Of a stretch of DNA of 64,000 bases, positions 45,741 to 57,046 are shown in pieces; the first letter of the stretch is position 1; each line of letters opens with the position of its first letter. The DNA is taken from NCBI GenBank assembly GCA_014529385.2, contig CM043954.1, forward strand, positions 7,317,806-7,381,805. Direction: 5' to 3'. The translations under genes and the position numbers were made by a program. The DNA comes from Adiantum capillus-veneris. Its lineage: Eukaryota; Streptophyta; Polypodiopsida; Polypodiales; Pteridaceae. The notes beneath the pieces were generated by a model. It was not told where the DNA came from, made no database searches, and saw only the letters and a program-made list of their open reading frames with translations.

Positions 45741-46044
45741 CTCTTTTTCTTTATTGTGCACAAATGTGAAGTAGTATGCATGCTTAGATCAAGTTTGCAG
45801 AGACGACGTCTCCCAAACACCAAGTAGAGATTGTCACTCTACTATGGAAGATTGATAGGACTAATGTGCAAACATGCTTGCGGCAGCTTAGGCTCTCAAG
45901 CACCAAATGGATTAGTCATCCATTCTGGAAAGATGTCGTAGGGTAACATAGGGATCCTCTACCCGCTAGAAAAAGGACTAATGAATAGGCTTTATCTTCT
46001 CTACCCCATAGTCGAGGACGACTATGATTTCAAGAGAGAGGTAA

Positions 46045-47611
46045 TGTCATAATAACTAATATCTAATTCTCCTAAATGATTTTCTCATGTTAAACTGATC
46101 ATTTAATATGGGAAAGTGCCAGGGGAGAAAAAGCTAGAATATTGGTTAAGCTGTCAGACCGGCCACAGTAGGGATCCAAAGGAGGGAAAATAGGGATCCA
46201 AAGGGGGGGGCATCTGCAAAAGAGCAAGGTGCAACGATGGGCTTTAAAGACCCTAAGGTTCATCCCATTAAGACTTCCAAAATGCTAAGGTTCCAAAAAT
46301 CAAAGGTTGTGTCCAATGGTTAAGCTTAGGAAAATTGGATGCTTTGTGTATGTGTACAAAAGTCTTCATGGATCCCACAAAGAAGGGGGCGAGCCCACAA
46401 GCCTCCTTTACACAAAGGGAATAAGGGACACATGTCAGCTCCCTAGCCCAGATGTCCACAAGGTGTACTCAATTCCTATTGGATGGCCTTGGAGGTGGAC
46501 CAATGAGAATTAAGCTAGAGTAAATCTAGTTTAATTAATTTAAAAACACTTAATAAAAGAACCAATAAGAATTAAGCTCTCTAGAAGACTATTGGACAGT
46601 CTCCCAAGGGATCCAATGAGCATTCGGCATCCCAATGGCTTGCCTGATTCCTATTGGCCAGGAGGCAAAGGGTCCAATGAGAGTTTAGTTGAATTAAGTA
46701 ATTACCTAAAGCTCTCACAAAAGGGGAAAGAGGGACACATGTCAGAAGACTATCACTTATGCTGCTTAATTTCCATTGGCTAGGCTTGGGAAGGTCCAAT
46801 GAGGTGGGAGGATGAACAAATAGCAAGAGGGGTCGACCAAGAGAGAGAGAGAGAGGGGGCTGATTTTTCAAAGGCATTATTCACTTACACTCACAAAATT
46901 GATGTGTGAAGCAAGAAGACTCTCTCTCTCTCTCTCTCTCTTTCCTTCTCAAGCTTTAATGGAAAGCTTATCACCTACTCCAAGCTTGTGATAAGGGAGG
47001 CCTACACCAACAAAGCTTGGCTTTGTGATGCAAATCCAACCAAGAGCCAAGCTTCAATGCATGCTCATCTCCTTTACCATGCTAATTACTAAGCTATGCT
47101 ATGCTAATATGAGTGATTATGTGAGGATATGTACATCTTTCTCGTAAGACTACTCCTTCTTCCTCTCAATCTACTCTCATACCATGCTAGCTCTCACCAT
47201 CTTCGAAGGTGTGTGAGGTCTTGGGTTTGAGACCGTGAGGGAATTGATGTTGTGTTTTATAAGTGTTTTGCTTAGTGCTTGAAGCTTCCATCTTCATTGC
47301 ACTAGCTAATATTGAAGGAACACAAAGAATTGTATTGTAAAATGTCTCTCTTGATGGGAGAAACCATAATACAAAGCCTTTTGGAGAGGGGACCGGCTGC
47401 ATGTAAATCCGGTCCTCATCTGTTGTCAATAGCTTAAATTCTCTCTCTTTTGAAGTATTGTTCATGCTATCTAACTAGGTGTTATACTTTTTGTTGCTCT
47501 CTCCACCCAAGCACTCTTGTTATTCTCATTAGGAATCTATTCTAATGAAATTCTCACTATGTTCATGCTATTTTTCTCTACACACAAGTTACTAGGCCAT
47601 TACATGTTACA
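46045..47611 (+). repeat. copy B 3' LTR, full length 1567 bp
   Basis: Starts TGTCATAATAACTAATATC after the purine tract CAAGAGAGAGGTAA and ends ACATGTTACA. It serves as the reference for the other family-A LTRs in this window. Confidence 0.87.
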
Positions 47612-48570
47612 ATTACATGGTGGACTTTTGAAAATGCATAGCTACATGAGGTAGCTTAGAGGACTCCGTGAATCCCTCATCTCGATGTTCTTTCCTCCCT
47701 CTTTGAGCTTTTTGAGCTTGGACGACCTTTTCCAAGCGGCATAAGATTTCCTATGGCCTCTTCTCTTGGGTGGCTTGAGAGCTACACCACATTTTCTTCA
47801 GAAGAGGACAAGGATGAGGAGGATGGAGAAGAGGGTGACCTCTTCTCCATCCTCCTCATCAAAAGAGGATGAGGATGAGGAGGATGGAGAAGAGAGTGAC
47901 CTCTTTCTCGCCTTTTTCTTCCCTTGTTCCTCCTCTTCTGCACCATTACTTTCTTCAGAAGAGGAAGAGGATGAGGAAGATGGAGAAGAGGGTGACCTCT
48001 TTCTCGTCTTTTTCTTCTCTTGCTTTCTCTCTTCCCTCTTTGAATTATGGTGAAGAGGAGTATGCCATGGTCTTCTCCGTTTAGGGGGTGTTGGAGAGTG
48101 TTTTTCCCGCCGTCTTTGTGGAGCCATCTCCGCCAAGGTGGCAGGAGACTCGCCTCTTTCTCGTTCTTTTGGTGGGGGCTCTATGGTTGAATCTTGGGAT
48201 CTCCTTTGAGAGGGAGATGCCCCATCGAGTAGTAAGTTTTTGAGCCCTTCATACGGATCCTCCTCTTCTTCCCTTATCGGAGAGAGTCCTCTTTTGGAAG
48301 TCTCAACAAGAGCTTTCCTAGGCACTCTCTCTTCTTGGTGGGGAGTTTGAAGAATACCATGGGTGCGCAAATGCTGTAGCACTTCACCTTGGAGGGATGG
48401 ATTGCCCAGGGCTTGTTGAAGCCTAGAAACAAGATAGTTTACAAGCATAGGGGCATCATTAGTTGCTCTATCATTAGAAAAACCAAAGCTATCTGTAAGG
48501 TTTTCAGTTTCTGAAACCTTAAAGATTGTATAAAGCTTAACCAAACTGATATGATTATTGAAATAGCAAT
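47612..48570 (-). pseudogene. element A gag, middle part
   Basis: From 48544: YTIFKVSETENLTDSFGFSN, then VSRLQQALGNPSLQGEVLQH, then a Ser/Glu/Lys/Arg-rich low-complexity region (SSPSSSSSSSFDEEDGEE) matching the start of copy 1 (1-240). Near 47700 it contains the equivalent of SKLKKFKEGGK and is internally deleted. It is cut at 47612 by the LTR of B within the text equivalent to copy 1 position ~430. Upstream (higher coordinates) it is separated from its N-terminus by the AT-rich block. Confidence 0.75.
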
Positions 48571-48970
48571 GTCAAATTGTGGCAAATATTGGTATTTTTG
48601 GACTCTTAAGCACAGCAAACCCCGGGATAGAAATTTTCAGAATAGAATTCCGATAAAATATGGTAAAGTTACGGGCTCTGAAAGGTTACACTATGAATTT
48701 AATTAGTTAAGTAAAATTTTATGGTTTCAGTAATTATTATTAATAAAGACTTTCTTATCCTAAGGTTCTAGAAATTACTGATATTTCCAATTTTCATCAT
48801 TAAAAATCAGTGAAATTAGTCAAAATCGATTTTGGAAGCTAGGGCGGCTGTGTGGAGCTGTGGGGAACCTGCCCGGGACTAGATTTCGCAGCAGGGGACG
48901 TTTCTGGAGCTGTAGGGCTGCTTGGGATGCAAGTTACTTCCATTTTCTAGCCCGTGAGTGCCCAGAAACC

Positions 48971-48978
48971 TATAAATA
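48971..48978 (+). promoter_or_regulatory. TATA box candidate in AT-rich insertion
   Basis: CCTATAAATATG lies in a GC-richer patch and is followed about 40-70 bp later by CT-rich sequence (CACTCTCTCTCATCTAG), as in many LTR promoters. Confidence 0.45.
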
Positions 48979-49259
48979 TGACCCCTTGCTTCACATTTTG
49001 GACAGACTCGGAGCCTTGGCACACTCTCTCTCATCTAGAGAGACCGCTATGCAGAAATAACTAGAGATCAAGCTCTAGTTGGTTAATTAAACGGTAATTA
49101 GCCTAATCTTTCTTAATGGCAAAGCTAGGTTCCTATTTTCTAAATAAATTGAAGATTAATCCTATGTATACTCAAAAATCCTCTCTTAATTAAATATTCT
49201 CTGTGGATTATTGTGATTAAGCTGAGGGATATTAAGCTAATTAATAATTATATCATATT

Positions 49260-51070
49260 AGGACTGAAATTATCCATTTTAACCATAAATTAATGGGAAC
49301 TATACTAATTAAGTTTAGATTAAATTGAGATAATTATCAGAGCTGTGTTAAACTGTCATTATGCTAGGAAAATTATCTTATAATTTTTTGAGTAATTTTA
49401 ATCGTTAATTAAGCAGAATTACACTATTTTTGAGAGAAAAATAAAGGAGAAAATCATCAAATTGATTCAATATGCTTTAACATAATTATCAGAGGTTAAT
49501 AACATCTTAGGAAACTTGTGACAATTATGTTAACCTCAGATAATTAGTTTGCCTAATTATCTTAGCAGAATTACATTGTTTTTAGGACAAATTAAAAGGG
49601 AGAAAATAGCAAAATGATTCAAAATGCTTTGAGTTATTTATCAAAAGTTAATCACATCTTAGAAAACCCGTGATAATTATGTTAATATCAGATAATTAGT
49701 TTACCTAATTATCCTAGCTAAATTACACTATTTTTAGGACAAATTAAAACGATAAAAATAGCAAATTGACTCAAAATGCTTTAACATAATTATCAGAGGT
49801 TAATCACATCTTTAAAAACCTGTGATAACTATTTTAACCTCAGATAATTAGTTTACCTAATTATCTTAGCAGAATTACATTGTTTTTAGGACAAATTAAA
49901 AGGGACAAAATAGAAAATTGACTTAAAATACTTTACAATAATTATCCAAGGTTAATTAAATCTTAGGAAACTCATGATAATTATGTTAACCTCAGATAAT
50001 TAGTTTACCTAATTATCTTAGCAAAATTACACTATTTTTTGGAAAAATTAAAACGGGGAAATAGAAAATTGATTCAAAATACTTTGAGTTATTTATCAAA
50101 AGTTAATCACATCTTAGAAAACCCGTGATAATTATGTTAATCTCAGATAATTATTTAATCTAATTATCTTAGCAGAATTACATTATTTTAAAGACAAATT
50201 AAAAGGGGAAAAATAGTAAATTGACTCAAAATGCTTTAAGATAATTATTAGTGATATATCACATCTTAGGAAATCCATGATAATTATGTTATTCTCAGAT
50301 AATTAGTTAAACTAAATATCTCAATAGAATTACATTGTTTTAAGGGAAAAATAAAAGGGGAAAACTAGCAAACTACCCCAAAAAGCTTTGAGATAATTAT
50401 TAGAGGTAAATTATATTTTAAGTAACGCATGATAATTATCTTAACTATAGATAATTATTTTAGATAATTATCCTAGTAGAAAAGCACTATTATTGAGGGT
50501 AAATTAAAGGGAGAAATAAGTAAATCATGTTCTATGATTACATGCTATTTATTAGAGCTAGATTATAGGATATAAAAGCCATGATAATTATGTCAAGGTT
50601 AGAAAAGTAGCATAGATATTTATCTAAGTCATATTATATTAATTTTAGCAAAAAACTAAAGAGGAAAATGAGTAAATCATGCTATATGATTACATTCTAT
50701 TTATCGAAGCTAGATTACATAATAAAAAGGCGGTGATAATTATGTCAAGGTTATAATTTTAGTATAAATATTTAATTAAGTCAAAATATGCTAATTTTGG
50801 CTGAAATTTAAAGAGGAAAATTAGCTAATCATGCTATATGATTACATTATATTTATCAATGTTATCTTACATAATAAAGAGGCCTTGATATTTATTTCAA
50901 GGTTAGAAAAGTAGTATAAATATTTATTTAAGTCAAATTATCCTAATTTTAGCTGAAAATTGAAGATGGAAATTATATAATTGAGTTGGAATATACTAAG
51001 ATAATTATCAGAGATAAAAAATATGCTTAGATACTTGTGATAATTATGCCATAATTTATTAGTAAGTTTA
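49260..51070. repeat. ~152-bp tandem array, about 11 units
   Basis: The landmark AGAATTACA(C/T)T(A/G)TTTTT begins at 49415, 49567, ~49719, 49871, 50023, 50174, 50326 and 50478, a period of 151-152 bp. More diverged units continue to about 51070, marked by GATAATTATGTCAAGG. Each unit also carries TCAGATAATTAGTTTACC. The units decay towards the right edge. Confidence 0.9.
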
Positions 51071-51464
51071 AAAAATTATAATTAAATAAAAGTCATATTT
51101 TTGGCCAAAGATTAATTAAAATAAATAGACTTTGCAGTCAAAAGCTTTTAGGAAAATTATAGTAAGTGTAAACCTGTGATATAAAGTTAAGGAAGTGAAA
51201 TCTTTGAGAGAAAATAAATAGAATAAATATTAAGCTCAAAATAAGTAGATTCCAAGCTTAAGATTCGATGGGGAAATTAGGAAAAAGATATAGAAAATTA
51301 TAAGAAAATTAGGATAGCTTAGAAAACCCTTAGGGAAGCTGTGGAAAAAAGTTATCATGTCGATATAGGAAAATAAGAAATTACTAGGTCAAGAATTTAC
51401 CAATTAAGACTATAAATTTAACCTTGGATGGGTTACGGTTGAATACAAAGGTTGAATCTAGATT

Positions 51465-51659
51465 TTGGATAATTTACCTAATGATTCATCGTCCTTTTTT
51501 ATAAGGATAGAAGTTATGGCACCTAACAGGACCCAAGCAAATCCTACATCTGATGATGAGGACGTAGCTCCAAAACGAACTAGAGCGTCGCACGACGACG
51601 AAACCGGGCCTAGTAGTAGGCCTACGAAGGAGAGTCTTCAGGCTCCAGTGGAGCAGTAG
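51465..51659 (+). other. short open frame, unknown
   Basis: Sixty-four codons, hydrophilic, including VMAPNRTQANPTSDDEDVAP. It could be the start of a gag-like protein (compare small N-terminal gag starts) but is too short to assign. Confidence 0.3.
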
Positions 51660-52702
51660 ATGGCCAATCAATCCCAGTTGGGTTTCCCATTATTCAATTA
51701 AGTATTTAAATAGTTTAAGTTCTTTTATAAGTTAGCATTGCATACGTAAGGAGTGAGTAATAATCAGGAAAGGAATAATTGACCAAAAACGGAGGGTAAC
51801 TTTCAACGTGCATTTGTTTATAATGTAGGAAAGAATTGTTTGGGTTAAAACTGATTGAATTAGGAAATATGATTGATCATCCTTAAGACAGCTTGTCTCA
51901 AGACACCTCCGACTCCTTCGTATATTTTGATGAATAATGATGGCTTTCCAGCCACGGATAAGTCGGTACCCCCATGAACGATGAGTTTCTTCTCCGTGTC
52001 ATGTTTTGATGTTTCTACATAAGTTAAGATACCGTTTTTTATCCTAGGGGAGCCGCCCGGTTGTATGGGCAACTGGTTTGGTGTATGGGCACCCGGAACC
52101 TTGGGTGGGGGTTTATCCACTCCGGATTTGAATAAGGAATGGGTGCCGTTTTTTTCACCCTTAGGTGGACTTGAGACAAGAAGAGTACTAGTCATGGTTA
52201 TTATGGACAATGTTTTGATTGACAGTACCCTGTCTAAGTTTAAAGATGTCTGTTTGCTAAAAGAATATTTTCAATACTGTTTTCAAGGGCTGTTTTAATA
52301 AAATCATGTTATGAAGGATAAAAGGAAGCATTATTTTAATTGTGATAAGAACGTGGTAGTAATTAAATAACAAAAGAATCATGTGTGAGATCGTGGTGGT
52401 AAGTGGGGATTGACTAAGGTTGTCAATCATGGTCAGGTGGACCTGATTAGTCAAGTAACTATCCATCCCTGTGCACTAAAACGTTTAGAAAACTTCTTCA
52501 CTTGGTAGAGGAGTCCACCAGCGGCTGTGCCCTCACATCTGTTAGGGGGGAAAAAGCGTTTGTTGAGGATACCTTAGCCCAATTGTGGCAATTATAGGGC
52601 CGAAATAGTTTTTTTGGACTTTTAATACGTTGTCCCGTTTCCGCTGCGAGATAGGACTAGGTCTTTAGGCTATAGGCCCAAGCCATTGTCAATGGTAAAG
52701 GT
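51660..52702. other. no gene seen, right part of AT-rich insertion
   Basis: Only short frames. AATTGTGGCAATTATAGG near 52576 vaguely recalls AATTGTGGCAAATATTGG at 48575, which might hint at terminal similarity of the insertion. Confidence 0.3.
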
Positions 52703-52940
52703 CTATTCCTTGGATTTTTCTTGTTTAGAGACTTTGATTTTTATCAGACCTAGAGACCTGTCAAGGATCCCATCCCGATCTTGGTATTGGTAGGTTGGGG
52801 ATCTCACACTATCAACATTCATTTCAATCTCTTTACCCTTGATAGCCATACTAGCAAATTTTAGATGTAAATTTTTACTTGTACTTTGACTCTTCAAGCC
52901 CTAGTTGCTACTCCTCTTTACCTTCAAAGATAAGCACTCA
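52703..52940 (-). pseudogene. element A gag, N-terminal part
   Basis: Short frame MKSQSTSKNLHLKFASMAIK ... SLGLIKIKVSKQEKSKE, downstream of the primer site and leader of A. It is hydrophilic like the next gag piece at 48570 but in another frame. The assignment rests on position rather than on a domain. Confidence 0.4.
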
Positions 52941-53248
52941 AGCATCTATACCTGTGCCTCGAATATTATTAATTGCAAGGAATAGAAGAGAGGGTTTCAC
53001 AGAGCCGAGACAGCACCGGTTCCTGTCAAGCTTCTAATAGCTCAATAGTGGTTAAGCCGTAGGCAAGCCCCGTGGGACTCCATTATTAAGACCATAGCTC
53101 TCAACGGTATCCCCGTTAACTCCATAAAGAAGGCGTGCTTTAGGGATGAAAAATCCCTATTCTACTTACTCTTTTGCAATTAATAACAGCAACCATTTTT
53201 AGCAAGCTTGAGGAACTCTCTTCTTGAGCAAGAAAAGAGAAACCATTA

Positions 53249-53260
53249 GCTCTGATACCA
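53249..53260 (-). other. element A primer-binding site
   Basis: TGGTATCAGAGC on the minus strand, one base after the 5' LTR end (TGTTACA). Confidence 0.9.
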
Positions 53261-53261
53261 A

Positions 53262-54923
53262 TGTAACATTTAATGTACTAGTAACTTGTGTGTAGCGGAA
53301 AATGATAACATAGTGAGCATTTCATTAAGAACAAGTTCCTAATGAGCATAGACAGAGTACTTGGTTGGAGAAAGCAACATAACAATTACACCTAGCTAGT
53401 TTGGCATAGAAAATACTTGAAAAGAGAGAGAAATAGAACAATGACAACAGTTGAGGACCAGATTTACATGAAGCCCGTCCCCCCTCCAAAAAGGCTTTGT
53501 ATTATAGCTTCTCCCATCAAGGGAGACTTTGGTACAATACCATCTTTGTGTCCCTTGACAAAACTTGTTGGTGCAATGAAGATGGAAGCTTTATGCACCA
53601 AATTATGCTTGAAAAACACACCTAGTGGGTCTAGCCTCATTCCCAAGACCTCACACACCTTCAAAGATGGTGAGAGCTAGCAAGGAGTGGGGAAAGACTG
53701 AGAGGAAGAAGATGTATCTTACGAGAAAGAAGTATTCTCCTCTCATAATCACTCTTATAGCATAGCTTAGCTTAGTAATTAGCATGGTAGAGGAGATGAG
53801 CATGCCATTGAAGCTTGGCTCTTGGTTGGATTTGCATTCCATAGCCAAGCGTTGTTGGTGTAGGCCTCTACTTCTCAATGCTTGGAGAAGGAGATGGAGT
53901 TCTTGCTGAAGACATGAGTTGTGTGTAGCAAATTAGTTAGCCTAAAAATGCCAACTCTCTCTCTTCTTGGTCGACCCCTCTTCCCATTTGCTCTTGCTGG
54001 CTTCCCATTAGCTCCTGCAGAGCTTAGCCAATAGCAATTTAGAAGCATAATTGATAGCTTGTGACAAGTGTCCCCTTTTATGAGAGCTTTAGGTGTTGGG
54101 GTGGTAAAGCCCAATGTGCCGTGCCTGAGTGTTGGGCGGTAACCGGAAACTAACATTGACCATTGTGTTTGGAGTCCACCCAAACATGTGTCTCCTCTCT
54201 TCTCCATTACTGCACTTCATTAGGTAATTACAATAATTTATTTAAACTGTCATTGGACCTTTTTGTCTTTTAACCAATAGGAATCATGCAAGCCACTGGG
54301 CTGCGGACCCCTTGGTAGACTCTCCAATAGTCTTCTAGCGAGCCTAATTTCTATTGATTCTTTTATCAAAAAAATTTAAATTGATTAGACTAATTTTACT
54401 CTAGCCTAATTCTCATTGGTCCACCTCTATGGCCATCCAATAGGATTTGAGGGGAGATTGGGGGCATCTGGGCTAGGAGCCTGCCATGTGTCCATTATTT
54501 CCTTTGTGTAAAGGGAGAGCTTGGGAGTGTGTGTGTGTGTGTTTGTGCATTTCTCTCCCTTCCCCTACCTTTAGGGCTCACCCCCTCCTTCCTAGGGATG
54601 TGGGAAGACTTTTTAGTCTTCCCATAACCATCCAACTTCCCCACTTTTGGCCTTTGGACTTTTTAATCAATTTTTGGAACCTTAGCCTATGGAAGTTTTA
54701 ATGGAACTGAACCTTAGGTCTTTTAATCTCCATTGATGCACATTGATCTTTTGCAGACTGTCCCCCTTTGGATCACTAATTTCCCTTCTTTGGATCCCTC
54801 TGAGATCGGTCTGGCAGCCTTACCAATATTCTAGCTTTTACTCCCCTGGTACCTCCCCATATTAAATGATCATTTTAACATGAGAAAATCATTTGGGAGA
54901 ATTAGATATTAGTTTTTATGACA
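53262..54923 (-). repeat. element A 5' LTR
   Basis: 1662 bp including an inserted solo LTR. On the minus strand TGTCATAAAAACTAATATC ... AAATGTTACA. It aligns with the split 3' LTR along its length and ends next to the primer-binding site. Confidence 0.92.
54094..54219 (+). mobile_element. solo LTR, 126 bp
   Basis: TGTTGGGGTGGTAAAGCCC ... CTGCACTTCA, flanked by TTAGG on both sides (54089-54093 and 54220-54224). The matching empty site is present in the 3' LTR of A near 35876-35886. Its start resembles the copia 2 LTR at 6613. Confidence 0.88.
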
Positions 54924-54928
54924 AGTAA

Positions 54929-55910
54929 CAAAGTTTACTTGATGAAAAAGCTTTATGAGCTTCGTATAAAGGAAGGTGGCAATGTGTTAGGACACTTGAA
55001 TAAGTTTAATTTCATTTTTAGTCAATTGACTTTGTAGAGACTTAATTTAAGAGCATGAAGTCCAATCTAATTTATTATTGTGTTCTTTGCCTTCCTTAGG
55101 TATTCATCCTGTACATCCCTAATCAGTTTGCCACCTAATGGCAAGCTTGTCTCCAATAGTTTGATTGGTAGTTTCCACACTGAAGAGATTCACTGGAAAT
55201 CTATCGAGTCTACCAAGTCTGCAATGATTATGTTGCTCATTTTCACAAAAAGAGAGGTCGCGCTTATGATTGTGCTGTCTAAGGATCGTAGGAACTCTCG
55301 TAGTTCCATGCATAATGTTGAGTTGCCATAAGAAAGGACATATAAAGAAGGGTAGTCATAATGCTACACAAATAGACAAGAAGTCTCAAGGGACTAATGA
55401 GTCTGATAGTAATGCAAAGAAAAGGCTAAGCTTAAGTAACTCAACTTGTAGAGTCTCCTAAGACTCGTGATGATTTTAAAAACGACTCATACCTTAAACA
55501 CCTTGGTTTTCACTTCAAAATTGATTGTTGATACCCTTGTCATGCAAGATGCAAGTTATGCATAGAATTAGATGATAAATTATGGTACGAATTTTCATGT
55601 TACATTGCATAGAGATTGGTTTTCCTTTAATGCGGAAGAGCTATTAGGGTATAGTCAAATTGGATAATTCTCATGCACTTGATATCGTTGAAATTGGAGA
55701 CACAAATCTAGTACTTCAAGTGACATGGAATTTATGATAAAGAATGTCAGACATATTCCTGAGTTAGCTAAGAGTTTAATCTCTGTTGGATAGCTGGATG
55801 ACTTAAGATACACAACTATGTTTAGGAATACTTTATGGATTGTCAAGAAGGGAAATCTTGTAGTTTTGAAAGGTAAAAAACATGATACTTTGTACTCCAT
55901 GCATGTGTCT
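54929..55910 (+). pseudogene. copia 3 gag end and protease/integrase junction
   Basis: Continues the gag broken at 35010: NKVYLMKKLYELRIKEGGNV and LGHLNKFNFIFSQL. After many frame changes come a decayed zinc knuckle (CHKKGHIKKGSH, near 55327-55365) and the post-protease text VRHIPELAKSLISVG, then LWIVKKGNLVVLKGKKHDTL near 55840-55890. Integrase and RT are absent. Confidence 0.78.
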
Positions 55911-55955
55911 TTTGTGTAACATAAGATTTTATTTCTATAGTTAGCCCACTGTCAT

Positions 55956-56179
55956 TGTTGGGTTAAAGGCGCTGTGCCTTTTTCTCGGGGCCGGACGTCC
56001 GATGTGCGGCCACCCACTGTGTGTACATACACATTCCTTATTCTTCTTATACACAAAGAATAAGAAGCTCCTCACCACTTCTTAGAGGCTTGATCCACCC
56101 ACATAGTGTGTCTTCTACTCTTCTCCTCCCTCGCACTCCGCATGCACCACACATCGCTTTCACACCTAGCGCTCTCACA
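55956..56179 (+). repeat. possible LTR with primer-like site
   Basis: TGTTGGGTTAAAGGCGC ... GCTCTCACA is followed by AGAGGTATGAGAGC, a possible decayed TGGTATCAGAGC. GGACGTCC is an internal palindrome. There is no second copy in the window. Confidence 0.4.
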
Positions 56180-56930
56180 AGAGGTATGAGAGCTTCGGTT
56201 TTGAGCTGGTACAGTGCAAAGGTTGAGTAAACGGCTTTGCAATGCCAAGCGCATTGGTGATAGTAGATTCAAGAGAAGGGAGAAGGGAGCAACTTGGCAA
56301 CGTGTGCACATCACAGGTTCGCGAGCGGTTTTGCTCGTACATGGAAGCTTCTACGTGGACATTGTGTGCACACAAGTTGCAGGGCAAGTGTTATGAGACT
56401 AGGCACCCTCCTATTGTATGTGGTTAACTGCAATTGGGATAGCTGGCTTAATGGTTAATTATGTGCTATCTATTTGATTTTACTAATAGTGAGTGGATGA
56501 TGATTCGTAGATTGGAATTCTAGAAGTTGAAAAGGAGGCATTGGCAGATAATAATCCTTTCGGCCATTTTATCTTTGCACAATATTTTAGACTTTTATTC
56601 AATACGCCACTATGGATGCTTGCAAATAACTCTAGCGAGAACTCACCCTTAGGGGACATGCAATAAGTGATGTGCTCCACTCAAGTACTAAAGTGGACTA
56701 GTTGTAAAAGAGGGGGCCTCCAATTTTAGCACCCAAAACTCAAATAATAAATTAAATACCAAACTCCACAAGAAGGGGTGTTTTGGAGTTTGGGGCTATG
56801 ATTTTAGGCCTTTCTTATGTAGATGCTCTAAATTTTTTCTTCCCTTTCTCTTATGCTATGCTGTGTTATTCTGTGTACTCCCTAATTATGTCTATATCTC
56901 TTACACTCTGTCCTTGTCAATCTATTCTCT
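56180..56930. other. no gene recognised
   Basis: Probably leader sequence of the LTR element starting at 55956. Only short frames are present. Confidence 0.35.
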
Positions 56931-57046
56931 TGTGTGTGTGTGTGTGTGTGTGTGTGTGAGTGTGTGTGTGTGTATGTATGCTATCATAGTCTAGGTGTGT
57001 GCGTGCGTGCGTGTGCGCGCACGCGCATGTGTGTGTGTGTACTTGG
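56931..57046. repeat. (TG)n microsatellite, compound
   Basis: TG runs with GA, TA and GC interruptions, including GTGCGCGCACGCGCAT, which favours Z-DNA. Confidence 0.95.

Larger units (their letters stand above)
44711..47611 (+). mobile_element. family A copy B, inverted, 3' half only
   Basis: Reads rightward from RNase H through integrase and a chromodomain shard to a full 3' LTR. It is the same family as A but in opposite orientation, joined head-to-head at the palindromic hexamer GCATGC (44711-44716). Its right end (TGTTACA, 47611) abuts the gag of A in mid-gene. One deletion that removed the left part of B and the protease-RT part of A explains the arrangement. Confidence 0.85.
48571..52690. 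mobile_element. unclassified AT-rich insertion with tandem array
   Basis: About 4.1 kb of strongly AT-rich DNA lies between two pieces of element A gag, so I infer an insertion. It contains a promoter-like stretch (TATA box 48971), a ~152-bp tandem array and a short open frame at 51465-51659. No LTR pair, terminal inverted repeat or transposase is visible. TGTCA/TGACA-like pentamers at both edges could be a target duplication but are not convincing. A solo LTR or a LARD-like element with expanded repeats is possible. Confidence 0.5.
35011..54923 (-). mobile_element. Ty3/gypsy element A, minus strand, with nested insertions
   Basis: The outer boundaries are TGTAACATTT (35011) and TTTTTATGACA (54923), the two ends of a TG..CA element, flanked by the 5-bp duplication AGTAA. 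The 5' LTR is 54923-53262 with an initiator-Met primer site at 53260-53249. Gag is at 52940-52703 and 48570-47612, pol at 44710-42767, and the 3' LTR at 42448-35011. Inserted into it are: a chromovirus in the 3' LTR (36281-42137), element B and an associated deletion (44711-47611), an AT-rich block in gag (48571-52690) and a solo LTR in the 5' LTR (54094-54219). Its protease-RT segment is lost. It is not autonomous. Confidence 0.9.

Noticed and set aside
44711-47611. Autointegration of one cDNA into itself as the cause of the inverted copies.
   Set aside because: That normally gives circles or deletion products. Insertion of a second copy followed by one deletion explains all junctions more simply.
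48571-52690. Calling the AT-rich block an LTR element with matching ends.
   Set aside because: The partial likeness of the edges (AATTGTGGCAA...) is too short and no second LTR of useful length fits.
55956-56179. 3' LTR of copia 3.
   Set aside because: It is followed by a primer-like site, as a 5' LTR would be, and does not match the candidate LTR at 33188.
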